Part shown: positions 1-7,943 of the stretch, piece by piece
Layout: every line of letters starts with the position of its first letter
Position numbering within the stretch: position 1 is the first letter of the stretch
Origin: Enterobacterales bacterium
GTDB taxonomy: Bacteria; Pseudomonadota; Gammaproteobacteria; Enterobacterales; Kangiellaceae
Length of the DNA stretch: 35,552 bases
Assembly (NCBI GenBank): GCA_030949565.1
Contig: JAUZSK010000011.1
Coordinates: 1-35,552, forward strand
Reading direction: 5' to 3'
The notes under the pieces: model-generated
Database searches by the model: none
Seen by the model: the letters and a program-made list of their open reading frames with translations, nothing else
Told to the model about the DNA's origin: nothing
Position numbers and translations under genes: made by a program

Positions 1-34
1 GCTTACGGTTAATTCACTTTTGTTTCTAAATCCT

Positions 35-307
35 TCAGGTAGTTTTGATTTCAAGTGTTGTATAAAAAAATTGGATTTTTATGTCGCATTGATAATTTTT
101 TCTAATTTTTATTTGTGCGTTTGGCATGTCTAATAAGCGCTGGAATGATTGCACCGCGCAAATGCCGCTTCTAGAATAGGCTTTACTGGATTGGCCCATT
201 TCATCATACAGGCTGGTACACTGCTCAAATGCCTCAATAGAAGTAATCTCTATTGCTTGAGCAAACATTGTGTATGAAATAAAAATGGTCTGTAGCATAA
301 GCTGCAT
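35..307 (-). CDS. Small secreted protein of unknown function
   Basis: A 90-residue protein that I do not recognise. The first 18 residues or so (MQLMLQTIFISYTMFAQA) look like a signal peptide with an A-x-A type cleavage site, so the product is probably exported. The mature part is polar and holds three cysteines (about C30, C50 and C74). Its ATG overlaps the stop codon of the upstream deaminase gene by one base (TAATG), which suggests translational coupling and places it as the last gene of the nucleoside operon. Nothing in the sequence shows an enzyme motif. That it is a real gene rests on the overlap, the signal peptide and the shared strand; I infer a periplasmic accessory role only weakly. 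Confidence 0.55.
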   Translation of the reverse strand: MQLMLQTIFISYTMFAQAIEITSIEAFEQCTSLYDEMGQSSKAYSRSGICAVQSFQRLLDMPNAQIKIRKNYQCDIKIQFFYTTLEIKTT

Positions 308-1782
308 TATTTTTTATCGGTCGTATTTTTGTCCAAGGATTTCTTATGCGACAAATTTTGCTGTAACAAGGCTTGTTTAATTTGTTTCGATTTTTTGGCT
401 ACTTGTTGTTTAAGTTGAGCCACATCAATGGTTAAAACTTTACCATCTAACATTAATACTTTACCGGCGACAATGGTGGTGCTGACATCTGAGGAATCGG
501 TAACATAAACCAGGTGAGAGTAGAGATTGTAAATCGGTTGTAGTCTGAGTGAGCCCAAGTCAATTTGGATCAAATCTGCTTGCATACCAACTTTTATTTG
601 CCCTACCTGTTTTTCTAATCCGATGACTTTTGCGCCCATTTTAGTCGCCATTTTTAGTGCGCTGTAGGCCGGGATCAGCTTAGGATCTTTCTGCTGATTT
701 TTATGGATGAGCGCAGCAAGACGAATTTCTTCCCACAGGTCGAGATCATTATTGCTGGCTGCACCATCGGTGCCAAGACCGACCGCAATTCCTTGATTGA
801 GCATGGCTGGTACGGGTGCAATGCCTGCCGCTAGTTTTAAGTTTGATGTTGGGTTATGCGCCACACCCACCTTTTGTTTAGCCAAAATTTGGATATCCGT
901 TGGGTTTGGATGCACCATGTGAGCAGCAATCACTTTATTATGATCAAATAGTCCTTGTTGTTGCATTAACTGCACCGGGCTGGTGTGATATTGTTGCTGG
1001 ATCATCTGCTCTTCACTGCTGGTTTCAGCAATATGAATCGTGACTGGTGCATGCATGGCGCGCGCCGCATCCGCAACTTGTTTGATATGCACTGATGACA
1101 CGGTGTAGGGTGCATGAGGGGCAAAGGCGGGTATGATCCTTGGATGTTTACCTTGCCACTTTTTAACAAATAGCTTAGCAGCGGCAAAGGAATCATCCCA
1201 ACCGCTAAAACCGGGGCTAGGATAATCAATCATTGGCGCACCAATCATACCGCGTAAACCACAATCGATGGTTTGTTGGGCAATAATGTCTGGATAGAAA
1301 TACATATCCACAAAACTGGTAATGCCACCCTTGATCATTTCATAACAGGCTAACTTTGAACCGATTTTGATAAACTCAGGATCGACAAACTTGCCTTCCA
1401 TCGGAAAAATAAATTGATTGAGCCACGGCATCAGTTCCATATCATCGGCCATTCCACGAAACAAGGTCATGGCGGTGTGAGTATGGGTATTGATTAACCC
1501 TGGCATTAAAACTCGGTTTTTGCCGGAAATAATTTGCCTGGCGTGAAACTTTTGATGGATGCTTTTGGTTTCACCTATAGCAATTATTTTACTGTTATCA
1601 ATCACCACCGCCGTTTTTTCTAATGGTGGCTCATCCGCTTGCATAGTGATCAGATAATCGGCTTCCACGATTAAATCGACAAGCCTTTTATCCTTAGCGA
1701 CTAGTGGTAATGGCATTAACACTGATACCACAAACAGCAGCGCCAACGCATTTAGAATAATCCGAGTAACTGCTTGCATCAT
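307..1782 (-). CDS. Exported amidohydrolase, MTA/SAH/adenosine deaminase type
   Basis: A metal-dependent amidohydrolase of 491 residues, of the MtaD/TrzA/ATZ group that deaminates methylthioadenosine, S-adenosylhomocysteine, adenosine and related amines. Visible site residues are the HTH pair (H100, H102), H223, H250 with E253 in HIAE, H288 and H309, and the metal Asp D339 in GLGTDG. The segment HTHTAMTLFRG followed by MADD is typical of MtaD proteins. Unlike cytosolic MtaD, the first 30 residues are hydrophobic and resemble a signal peptide, so the enzyme may work in the periplasm. It starts 7 bases after the ribokinase stop and overlaps the small downstream gene by one base. In this operon a purine nucleoside such as adenosine is the likely substrate, but the exact one cannot be read from the sequence. 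Confidence 0.85.
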   Translation of the reverse strand: MMQAVTRIILNALALLFVVSVLMPLPLVAKDKRLVDLIVEADYLITMQADEPPLEKTAVVIDNSKIIAIGETKSIHQKFHARQIISGKNRVLMPGLINTHTHTAMTLFRGMADDMELMPWLNQFIFPMEGKFVDPEFIKIGSKLACYEMIKGGITSFVDMYFYPDIIAQQTIDCGLRGMIGAPMIDYPSPGFSGWDDSFAAAKLFVKKWQGKHPRIIPAFAPHAPYTVSSVHIKQVADAARAMHAPVTIHIAETSSEEQMIQQQYHTSPVQLMQQQGLFDHNKVIAAHMVHPNPTDIQILAKQKVGVAHNPTSNLKLAAGIAPVPAMLNQGIAVGLGTDGAASNNDLDLWEEIRLAALIHKNQQKDPKLIPAYSALKMATKMGAKVIGLEKQVGQIKVGMQADLIQIDLGSLRLQPIYNLYSHLVYVTDSSDVSTTIVAGKVLMLDGKVLTIDVAQLKQQVAKKSKQIKQALLQQNLSHKKSLDKNTTDKK

Positions 1783-1789
1783 TGGTTTT

Positions 1790-2704
1790 TTATCCCGCTA
1801 AAAAAGTATCTATTTCGGCACGATGAGGAACAGAAGGTTGTGCGCCTAAACGCGTGACTGCAATGGCTGCCGCGGCATTAGCAAATCGAATGGCTTCATC
1901 TATAGTTTTACCTTCACTCATGGCAGTGGTTAATGCACCGCAAAACACATCGCCGGCGGCAGTAGTGTCGAGGGTGTCAACCTTGTTGCCTTTAATCAGC
2001 CCAGTAAATTCATCGCTATCCACATAGGCACCTTTCGCGCCCAATGTCACAATAACCACCTTAGGGCCTGTTTGTCTTAACTGGGCGGCAATTTTCGCTA
2101 CTGCTTCATCACCGTCGAGGGTTTGACCGCTGACAATTTCAGCTTCGGTTTCATTCACTACTAGCGTGTGTATACGCTGTAAAGCGGTAACGCTCAGTGG
2201 TTTTGCCGGCGCTGGATTAAGCATCACTGGCGTGTCCCAAGCTTGTGCTTGCTCAAGCACATACTCGACGGTTTGCATCGGGATCTCAAGCTGCATCAAT
2301 ATCAGACTAGCCGCCTTAAGCTCCTCTGCCGCAGCATCCACATGTGCTGCTTTAAGAAAATAATTGGCGCCCGGCGCTACCGTAATGGAATTTTCACCAT
2401 CGTCACCGACAAAAATAAGCGCCGTTCCAGTGGATTCTTGATCGGTTTGAGTCATAAAACGCGTATCAATGCCTTCATTTTTGAAGCTACTGATTGCCGT
2501 ATTACCCGCTTCATCTTCACCTAGCATGGCAACAAACACCACTTGACCATCAGATCGCGCTGCGGCTAACCCTTGGTTGGCGCCTTTACCACCAAAGGTC
2601 TTAGAAAAACGACCCTCACCGACGGTTTCGCCTCTGGCTGGGATATGACTGACTTGCATGATCATGTCCTGACCGAAACTTCCAACCACTGCTACTTTAC
2701 TCAT
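1790..2704 (-). CDS. rbsK: Ribokinase
   Basis: PfkB-family sugar kinase of 304 residues, the usual ribokinase length; it converts ribose and ATP to ribose 5-phosphate in the cytoplasm. Seen directly: the N-terminal GSFGQDM strand, PfkB signature 1 (GGKGANQG, residues 38-45), NPAPAKPL in the middle, and signature 2 DTTAAGDVFCGAL with catalytic Asp D252. A GAGG ribosome-binding site lies 8 bases before the ATG. It sits between a sugar transporter gene and a nucleoside deaminase gene on the same strand, which fits capture of ribose released from nucleosides. The product could enter the pentose phosphate pathway through RpiA, whose gene is elsewhere in this window (30517-31179). Confidence 0.93.
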   Translation of the reverse strand: MSKVAVVGSFGQDMIMQVSHIPARGETVGEGRFSKTFGGKGANQGLAAARSDGQVVFVAMLGEDEAGNTAISSFKNEGIDTRFMTQTDQESTGTALIFVGDDGENSITVAPGANYFLKAAHVDAAAEELKAASLILMQLEIPMQTVEYVLEQAQAWDTPVMLNPAPAKPLSVTALQRIHTLVVNETEAEIVSGQTLDGDEAVAKIAAQLRQTGPKVVIVTLGAKGAYVDSDEFTGLIKGNKVDTLDTTAAGDVFCGALTTAMSEGKTIDEAIRFANAAAAIAVTRLGAQPSVPHRAEIDTFLAG

Positions 2705-2772
2705 TGTTTTTACCTCAATTGTTTAATTGATTGCTATTTTTAATCACTTCTATCGCACCAGCGCCTTCACTT

Positions 2773-2983
2773 AAACCCAAGTAGATTCCCGATTAAAACA
2801 ACTCGGGAATGACGGGGTGGTTTTGCCTCATCTCGCGTCACACGAACTTAGAAAGCATCGACTTCCTACTCATAAATTTCCCTTTGAAACCCAAGTAGAT
2901 TCCCGATTAAAACAACTCGGGAATGACGGGCTGGTTTTGCCTCATCTCACGTCACACGAACTTAGATAGCATCGACTTCCTAC
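2773..2983. repeat. Pair of 97-bp direct repeats, each with a hairpin
   Basis: Two copies, 2773-2869 and 2887-2983, have a 114-bp period and differ at only about three positions. Each holds an inverted repeat ATTCCCGA-(10)-TCGGGAAT (2785-2810 and 2899-2924). The flanking bases match the widespread proteobacterial pattern GTCATTCCCG...CGGGAATCTA (dRS3-like in Neisseria). The second copy contains the transporter stop codon (2980-2982). The repeats fill most of the gap between the transporter and ribokinase genes, so the mRNA of the operon should carry two stem-loops there. Confidence 0.9.
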
Positions 2984-3996
2984 CCCTTCGCTACAATAAT
3001 CAAAGACAAACCCACAATAAAGCTGATAAACATCATCCAAATCAGTTTATTGGTTCCCTTGGGAGCCGCTGCAAATTCTTTCCACACAAACACGCCCCAA
3101 GCGGCGGCAACCATGGTCGCACCTTGACCAAGGCCATAAGAAATAGCCGGCCCGGCAGAGCCACTCGCGATCATATTAAGGGATAAACCGATACACCAGA
3201 TCACACCGCCAAGAATTCCAATCATGTGTAATTTTGGGCTTCCCTTGCTTAAGTAGTCACCAAAGCTGACGGGATCGCCACCGGAAATCGGCTTATACAT
3301 AAAGAAGGTGTTAAATATAAAGCTAGACAAGAAAACCCCAATTGAGAATACAAAAACAGCAGTATAAGGCGTTAATAACCCCGCTTCAGGGACTGCAAAA
3401 TCAGCTGGTAAGGTTTTGGCAATAAAACCATAAAAGAAGCCCATTAAAATACCTGCCGCAATTGAAATACCAAGCCCTTTTCCAATACCTTGGCTAGAAT
3501 CACTTTCTTGATTAGCTTGCATGCGTTTATAGGCAATTGCATTAAGAATGATGGCTAAAGTAACCAACGCAACACCTGCAAAAATAAAGGTTGGATCACC
3601 GACTGGTCGTTTTATATAGTTATCAACCACGCCTAAAACCAAAGCTAAACCAATCGCTACCGGGAAGGCAACTGCCATACCTGCTATATCGATTGCGGCG
3701 ACTAATAATAGATTCGCAATATTGAAAATAACACCCGCAATAATGGCTGACATTAACATATCGCTATTGGCTTGCTGCAGGTTTGCAATAAACCCTTGAC
3801 CTTCCGCGCCGCTTGAACCCAAGGTCAAACCGAGTGCTGCCGAAAATAACATAACACCGATAGTGTAATCCCAATAAAACAATGGAAAGGACCATTCTTT
3901 ACTGGCAAGTTTTTGCGTATTGGCCCAAGAACCCCAACAAATCATAGTAATGACGATTAAAAATACCGCCAGTGGATAAGATTGAACAATAGTCAT
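2980..3996 (-). CDS. GRP/DMT-type sugar transporter, probably ribose
   Basis: Very hydrophobic protein of 338 residues with about ten membrane segments. It starts with the ICWGSWANTQKLA segment found in the GRP/RhaT-like branch of the drug/metabolite transporter superfamily. Further along, DIAGMAVAFPVAIGLALVLG and the C-terminal SYGLGQGATMVAA stretch also fit this family. An AGAGGA ribosome-binding site precedes the ATG. It follows the NUP gene by 92 bases and precedes ribokinase, so ribose, or possibly a nucleoside, is the most likely cargo. The substrate is inferred from neighbours only. Its stop codon lies inside a repeated element, so insertion of the repeat may have set the C-terminus. 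Confidence 0.82.
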   Translation of the reverse strand: MTIVQSYPLAVFLIVITMICWGSWANTQKLASKEWSFPLFYWDYTIGVMLFSAALGLTLGSSGAEGQGFIANLQQANSDMLMSAIIAGVIFNIANLLLVAAIDIAGMAVAFPVAIGLALVLGVVDNYIKRPVGDPTFIFAGVALVTLAIILNAIAYKRMQANQESDSSQGIGKGLGISIAAGILMGFFYGFIAKTLPADFAVPEAGLLTPYTAVFVFSIGVFLSSFIFNTFFMYKPISGGDPVSFGDYLSKGSPKLHMIGILGGVIWCIGLSLNMIASGSAGPAISYGLGQGATMVAAAWGVFVWKEFAAAPKGTNKLIWMMFISFIVGLSLIIVAKG

Positions 3997-4088
3997 TTTG
4001 TAATTCCTCTTGTTTTATTATTAATTGAATTATTATTGATCGCTAAAATTTCTAATTTTTATTTTTATTTATTTGGATTCTGTTTGAC

Positions 4089-5150
4089 TTATTGACTCGG
4101 AACCTGGTCACGGTATTTCGGCCAATGGTCAACAATTTCATTAACCACTGCGCTACCCACTTGATAGGCCGCCTCAAGCGCAATACCCATACCACTATAA
4201 TCTTCGCCTTCTTTGGTCAGATTTTCGGCAGCGGTCACACCCTTTGGAGGAATAGTGTAGTTACTGACGGTTCTTAATACCATAAAACGATTCACATCGG
4301 CTTTACCGGCCTTAGTAAGATACAAAAGCGATTGATAGCTGCCGGTATCTTCCATCGCAGAAGTGACAAATTCACCTTTGCCATCACTCCAGTAGCTAAC
4401 CCATTGATTAGCCCATTGATTCATAATTTCACCATGCCAAAAAGTCATGGATGCCAGTTGATCGCCTTGCATCACACTGGGTGGTAACAGTGCTTTGGGA
4501 TATTTTTTATAACCCAGTCGCGCTTTTGCGGCTTTCGGATCATCTTTGATCTTAATATTTTTGGTTAACTGGAAAGCCCACTCGGATAGCTCAGCATTTA
4601 GATGAAATATTTCACTTTGAGTCGTCGGTTTGTTGGGGTCATAAGGACCTTTTGAAAACAATGGAAAATAACCCGTTGACCAGTCCTCAGGGATTTCTCT
4701 AGCGTCTATTTCATGGCCATAATCACCGTCTACTAGGTATTCTGCCCACACCGCTGAGCCCGTTGATGTATCCGCTGGGTCACCGCCGGATATACCCGCT
4801 ACCAGCCAATAGGCATGCGTAAAATCAAAGCGCGGGTCAAGCCCCAAAGCCATAATGGCTGAGGCTGAACGGGAAGTTCCCATGCCAGTGACGATTGCCA
4901 ACACACCCTTTTTCTCATTCATAAAAATATCGTGGTGCGACTGCGGAAAAGCAAAACGCTTATTTAAGCCATACTTTTCCTTCCAGTGTTGAAATTCTCC
5001 GGCCGCATCGCCCGTGTCTTCACCCATTTCAAACATCGTCACCACCACCACTTTAACCTCTATGGGTTTAGTGACATTGGATGCCAAAAGCATACTCGAT
5101 TGAAGTAGAGTCAATAAACAAATGAATGCTAAAAGGTGTTTTATAGGCAT
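4089..5150 (-). CDS. Exported purine nucleoside permease (NUP) family protein
   Basis: A 353-residue member of the NUP family, named after the Candida nucleoside permease. It is not a membrane channel: apart from a signal peptide (about residues 1-23, ending LLA) there are no membrane segments. The sequence shows nucleoside-phosphorylase-like marks: VTGMGTSRSA (about 87-96), VAGISGGDP (about 117-125) and SAMEDTGSY (about 264-272) followed by VLRTVSNY, which resemble the phosphate/sugar and base pockets of the PNP/UDP phosphorylase fold. I infer a periplasmic enzyme that splits, or a protein that binds, purine nucleosides. It is the first gene of the operon, about 135 bp downstream of a RutR-like operator. 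Confidence 0.85.
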   Translation of the reverse strand: MPIKHLLAFICLLTLLQSSMLLASNVTKPIEVKVVVVTMFEMGEDTGDAAGEFQHWKEKYGLNKRFAFPQSHHDIFMNEKKGVLAIVTGMGTSRSASAIMALGLDPRFDFTHAYWLVAGISGGDPADTSTGSAVWAEYLVDGDYGHEIDAREIPEDWSTGYFPLFSKGPYDPNKPTTQSEIFHLNAELSEWAFQLTKNIKIKDDPKAAKARLGYKKYPKALLPPSVMQGDQLASMTFWHGEIMNQWANQWVSYWSDGKGEFVTSAMEDTGSYQSLLYLTKAGKADVNRFMVLRTVSNYTIPPKGVTAAENLTKEGEDYSGMGIALEAAYQVGSAVVNEIVDHWPKYRDQVPSQ

Positions 5151-5271
5151 ATTTTATTCTCTAGTAGTGTCGATAGATTATTTTTATATTCTTCTGAAAG
5201 GGTTAACCCAACTACCTAAATCACCTAATCAGCGAGTCTAGGAAGTTATAAGCATTAAAAACCAAGGTAAA

Positions 5272-5300
5272 AAACTATCACGGACTGACCAGATGGTCAA
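5272..5300 (-). promoter_or_regulatory. Possible promoter overlapped by a RutR-type operator
   Basis: On the minus strand, 5300-5285 reads TTGACCATCTGGTCAG. This matches the RutR consensus TTGACCA-NN-TGGTCAA at all but the last position and contains a perfect TGACCA-NN-TGGTCA dyad. The first six bases (TTGACC, 5300-5295) can serve as a -35 box. A TGA-TAGTTT extended -10 (TAGTTT at 5277-5272) follows after 17 bases. A repressor bound here would cover the -35 box and spacer of the NUP/ribokinase/deaminase operon. The dyad is seen directly; the promoter is weak at the -10, and the regulator name is inference from the motif. Confidence 0.55.
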
Positions 5301-5383
5301 TTTATTCTTGGGGAAGGGAGCAAAAGGTCAGTGGAACTAACCTATATTAGGCTACTAAAGGTCGCTTTTATCAAGGCGGAAAT

Positions 5384-5412
5384 AAAGTCGACCGCTAAGT
5401 ATGGACGACTTT
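5384..5412 (-). terminator. Hairpin downstream of DUF3501 gene
   Basis: Inverted repeat AAAGTCG-ACC / GG-A-CGACTTT with one mismatch and a 9-base loop. It starts 20 bases after the DUF3501 stop and is followed by a short T-rich tail on both strands. It could end the rubrerythrin/Fe-S/DUF3501 transcript before the nucleoside operon promoter. Confidence 0.45.
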
Positions 5413-5431
5413 TTGGATAAAGAAGAGATAG

Positions 5432-6022
5432 TTACTGGATAATTTCTTTTGCCAGTTCAACCTTTAGTCTATCACCGATGGATTTCGATAGTGGTCCATA
5501 TTGCGGGTGATCGATACCAATAAACCAATCAGATGCGGCTAGGATCTGTTGCTTTTGTTGATCATCAAAATCAAAAAATACAAAATGCACGGCAGATGTT
5601 TTGTCTTCATTAGAGCGTTCAAGATCGGGATTAACTGTAGGGATAAAACGTGTCTTTCCCTCCGAATCTAAACCAAACCAAAGCGTTTCTTCAACGCCTT
5701 TTAACTCGGCCAAACGCTTTTTCCTCACATCTGGATCAACATATTCAATCATCATGGTGGCGCGCCAGCCATTTCCATCGGGGATTAGTGGATTATAAGA
5801 ATCCAACTCTTCTTGAATACCTTCTGCGTCAAATATTTTTTCAATCCTAAGCATCTCCTGGACTTGATATTTGACGGTCAATTCTGATTCAAAATAAAAA
5901 GCGATGCTTTCACCAATATAAAACCGTCTTGCTGTTTTATGTTGCATCACTTGTTTTCTAAAATCAGAGCGCTTTTCACTGTATTCTTCAAGTGATAATA
6001 GATCTTGTCTAGTGAGTGCCAT
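5432..6022 (-). CDS. DUF3501 family protein
   Basis: A 196-residue cytoplasmic protein of the DUF3501 family, recognisable from the N-terminal LTRQDLLSLEEY segment, the ESIAFYFESE stretch and the middle NGWRATMMIEY stretch. It has no signal peptide, membrane segment or cysteine cluster. Function is unknown. It lies 25 bases downstream of the CCG/Fe-S protein gene and on the same strand as rubrerythrin. This three-gene association recurs in proteobacteria, so a role in the same redox or peroxide-defence process is likely but unproven. Length and start (ATG, MALTRQ) look normal for the family. Confidence 0.85.
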   Translation of the reverse strand: MALTRQDLLSLEEYSEKRSDFRKQVMQHKTARRFYIGESIAFYFESELTVKYQVQEMLRIEKIFDAEGIQEELDSYNPLIPDGNGWRATMMIEYVDPDVRKKRLAELKGVEETLWFGLDSEGKTRFIPTVNPDLERSNEDKTSAVHFVFFDFDDQQKQQILAASDWFIGIDHPQYGPLSKSIGDRLKVELAKEIIQ

Positions 6023-6047
6023 GATTATTCCTATTTAAATATAAAAG

Positions 6048-7352
6048 TTAGATGCCGTAGGCCTGTTTTAACAACACCAATGGATGAATACTTTTTTCGG
6101 GTGCGTCTGCCAGATTAGCAATATGGGAGGCCGCCATCGGACAATCACTAGTGATGCTATCAGGTTTTGACTGCCCCACTTTTCTGACAATAGGACGGGC
6201 GATTTTTTTGGCTTTAGCAAAGGTTTCTTTGCGCACGCCATAGGTCCCATCATGACCAGAGCAACGGGCAATTTTGTCTATTTTTTCATGCGGTATTAAG
6301 GATAAAATATCCTGTGTTCGATTACCAAAATTTTGCACCCGTTGATGACAGGGTTGATGATAGAAGATGGTGCCAAACTCACCACTGAAATCAGTTTTTA
6401 ATTGGTTATTTTTCTGTAAACCCCATAAAAATTCGAAAGGATCAACAAAGGCCTCAGCAACGATTTTTAAACCACGATCATCCGGTAGTAAAAGTGGCAG
6501 CTCCTGTTTAAACATTAAGACGCACGAAGGGACAGGGCTGGTAATTTTCCATCCAGCTTTCGCCAGTGGTAGCAGGGTGGATTTATTCTTTTTCCAATAG
6601 TCGACTGCGCTGTCTAAATCACCCAGCTCTAACTTTGGCATACCGCAGCAAGCAGGCGTTTTAACACGCTTTACTTGGGCTTGATTATGGCGCAATACAT
6701 CTTCTAAAGCTTCAACGATCGCCGGTTCATTATATTCACCGTAACAGGTGGCAAAAATAGCCACTTGATGGATTGCTTCTTCAACAGTTTCATCTTCCGC
6801 AGGTTTTAGTTTCTCATAAGGTGGTAAATGGGCTTGCTGATCGACATGCAGTATTTTGTCCACTAGTTTACGGCCTAATTTACTTTGGTTAACCGCGTTA
6901 ACCATGTTCACTACCACCGGAATAGTGGCTACTTTACCAACGCTGGTGGTACTGGTTAATACTTTTCGATGCAGTGGTGTTTGGCCTTTTTTAAACTCTT
7001 GTGCTTTAGCTCTTAACATTAAATGCGGAAAATCAAGATTCCATTCATGCGGCGGTACATAAGGACATTTGGTCATGTAACAAAGATCGCAAAGGAAACA
7101 TTGATCGACCACCTTATGATAATCCTTAGTATCCACACCATCCATTTCCATGGTTTTAGATTCATCGACTAGATCAAATAATGTCGGAAAGGAGTCGCAT
7201 AAGCTGACGCAACGGCGGCAACCGTGGCAGATATCAAAAACACGATATAACTCTTTGTTGAGAGACTCTTCATCATAAAAGTCATCAGATTGCCAATCGA
7301 TGGGATGCCTTGTGGGGGCGCTTAATCCGCCTTCTTTTTTTCCTTCGCTCAT
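6048..7352 (-). CDS. Fe-S/CCG-domain oxidoreductase (HdrD/GlpC-like)
   Basis: A 434-residue soluble protein with two N-terminal [4Fe-4S] ferredoxin-like sites: C42-x2-C45-x2-C48-x3-C52, and C85-x2-C88-x2-C91 with C96 before Pro (the last gap is one residue longer than usual). Two CCG-type cysteine-rich domains follow, marked by PACCGMP and, near the end, RCSGHDGTYG with TSDCPMAASH. This is the architecture of the GlpC and heterodisulfide-reductase D electron-transfer subunits. No partner dehydrogenase is nearby. The neighbours are rubrerythrin and DUF3501, so I infer it passes electrons to, or takes them from, rubrerythrin. Often annotated as a heterodisulfide reductase-related iron-sulfur protein. 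Confidence 0.87.
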   Translation of the reverse strand: MSEGKKEGGLSAPTRHPIDWQSDDFYDEESLNKELYRVFDICHGCRRCVSLCDSFPTLFDLVDESKTMEMDGVDTKDYHKVVDQCFLCDLCYMTKCPYVPPHEWNLDFPHLMLRAKAQEFKKGQTPLHRKVLTSTTSVGKVATIPVVVNMVNAVNQSKLGRKLVDKILHVDQQAHLPPYEKLKPAEDETVEEAIHQVAIFATCYGEYNEPAIVEALEDVLRHNQAQVKRVKTPACCGMPKLELGDLDSAVDYWKKNKSTLLPLAKAGWKITSPVPSCVLMFKQELPLLLPDDRGLKIVAEAFVDPFEFLWGLQKNNQLKTDFSGEFGTIFYHQPCHQRVQNFGNRTQDILSLIPHEKIDKIARCSGHDGTYGVRKETFAKAKKIARPIVRKVGQSKPDSITSDCPMAASHIANLADAPEKSIHPLVLLKQAYGI

Positions 7353-7523
7353 GATTTCGCCTTCCTTTAAATAGAGATGTCACTATTCGTTTTCGAATTC
7401 AGGGTGATAAGAGCCACCTCAATACAAGGTGGCTGGATACTGCTTGATAACTTATTCAGATAGTCTTTACTTAATAAGCTACCCGCTAGCGCATAAAAGT
7501 TATGCTTGCGAATAGCCTGGTAA

Positions 7524-7943
7524 TTAAGCGTCTAAATTATCCAATGCTTTCTGGAAACGGTTGGCGTGAGAGCGTTCTGCTTTGCCAAGTGTTTCAAACC
7601 AATCAGCTATTTCATCAAAACCTTCTTCGCGAGCTTCTTTAGTCATGCCTGGATACATATCAGTGTACTCATGAGTTTCACCAGCCACCGAGGCTTTTAA
7701 ATTATCCGAAGTGCTACCAATTGGAAGCCCTGTTGCAGGGTCACCGACTTCTTCTAAATATTCAAGATGACCGTGTGCATGGCCCGTTTCACCTTCTGCA
7801 GTTGAACGGAAAACGGTTGCGACATCGTTGTAACCTTCAATATCCGCTTTTCCTGCGAAATAGAGATAACGACGATTGGCTTGTGATTCACCGGCAAAGG
7901 CGTCTTTTAAGTTTTGCTCAGTCTTGCTTCCTTTAAGATCCAT
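7524..7943 (-). CDS. Rubrerythrin, diiron domain only
   Basis: A 139-residue ferritin-like four-helix diiron protein. The expected ligands are all in place: E19, E52-x2-H55, E89 with E92, and E123-x2-H126. Classical rubrerythrin (about 190 residues) ends in a rubredoxin domain with two CxxC pairs; here that domain is absent and there are no cysteines. Rubrerythrins reduce hydrogen peroxide in the cytoplasm. Without its own rubredoxin it needs an outside electron donor, and the Fe-S protein encoded 171 bases downstream is the obvious candidate. A GAGGG ribosome-binding site precedes the ATG. The gap upstream holds dyads that might bind a peroxide or iron regulator. Confidence 0.92.
   Translation of the reverse strand: MDLKGSKTEQNLKDAFAGESQANRRYLYFAGKADIEGYNDVATVFRSTAEGETGHAHGHLEYLEEVGDPATGLPIGSTSDNLKASVAGETHEYTDMYPGMTKEAREEGFDEIADWFETLGKAERSHANRFQKALDNLDA

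Noticed and set aside
2166..2524. Plus-strand reading frames opposite ribokinase
   Set aside because: They are antisense to a clear ribokinase with all motifs and show no family resemblance.
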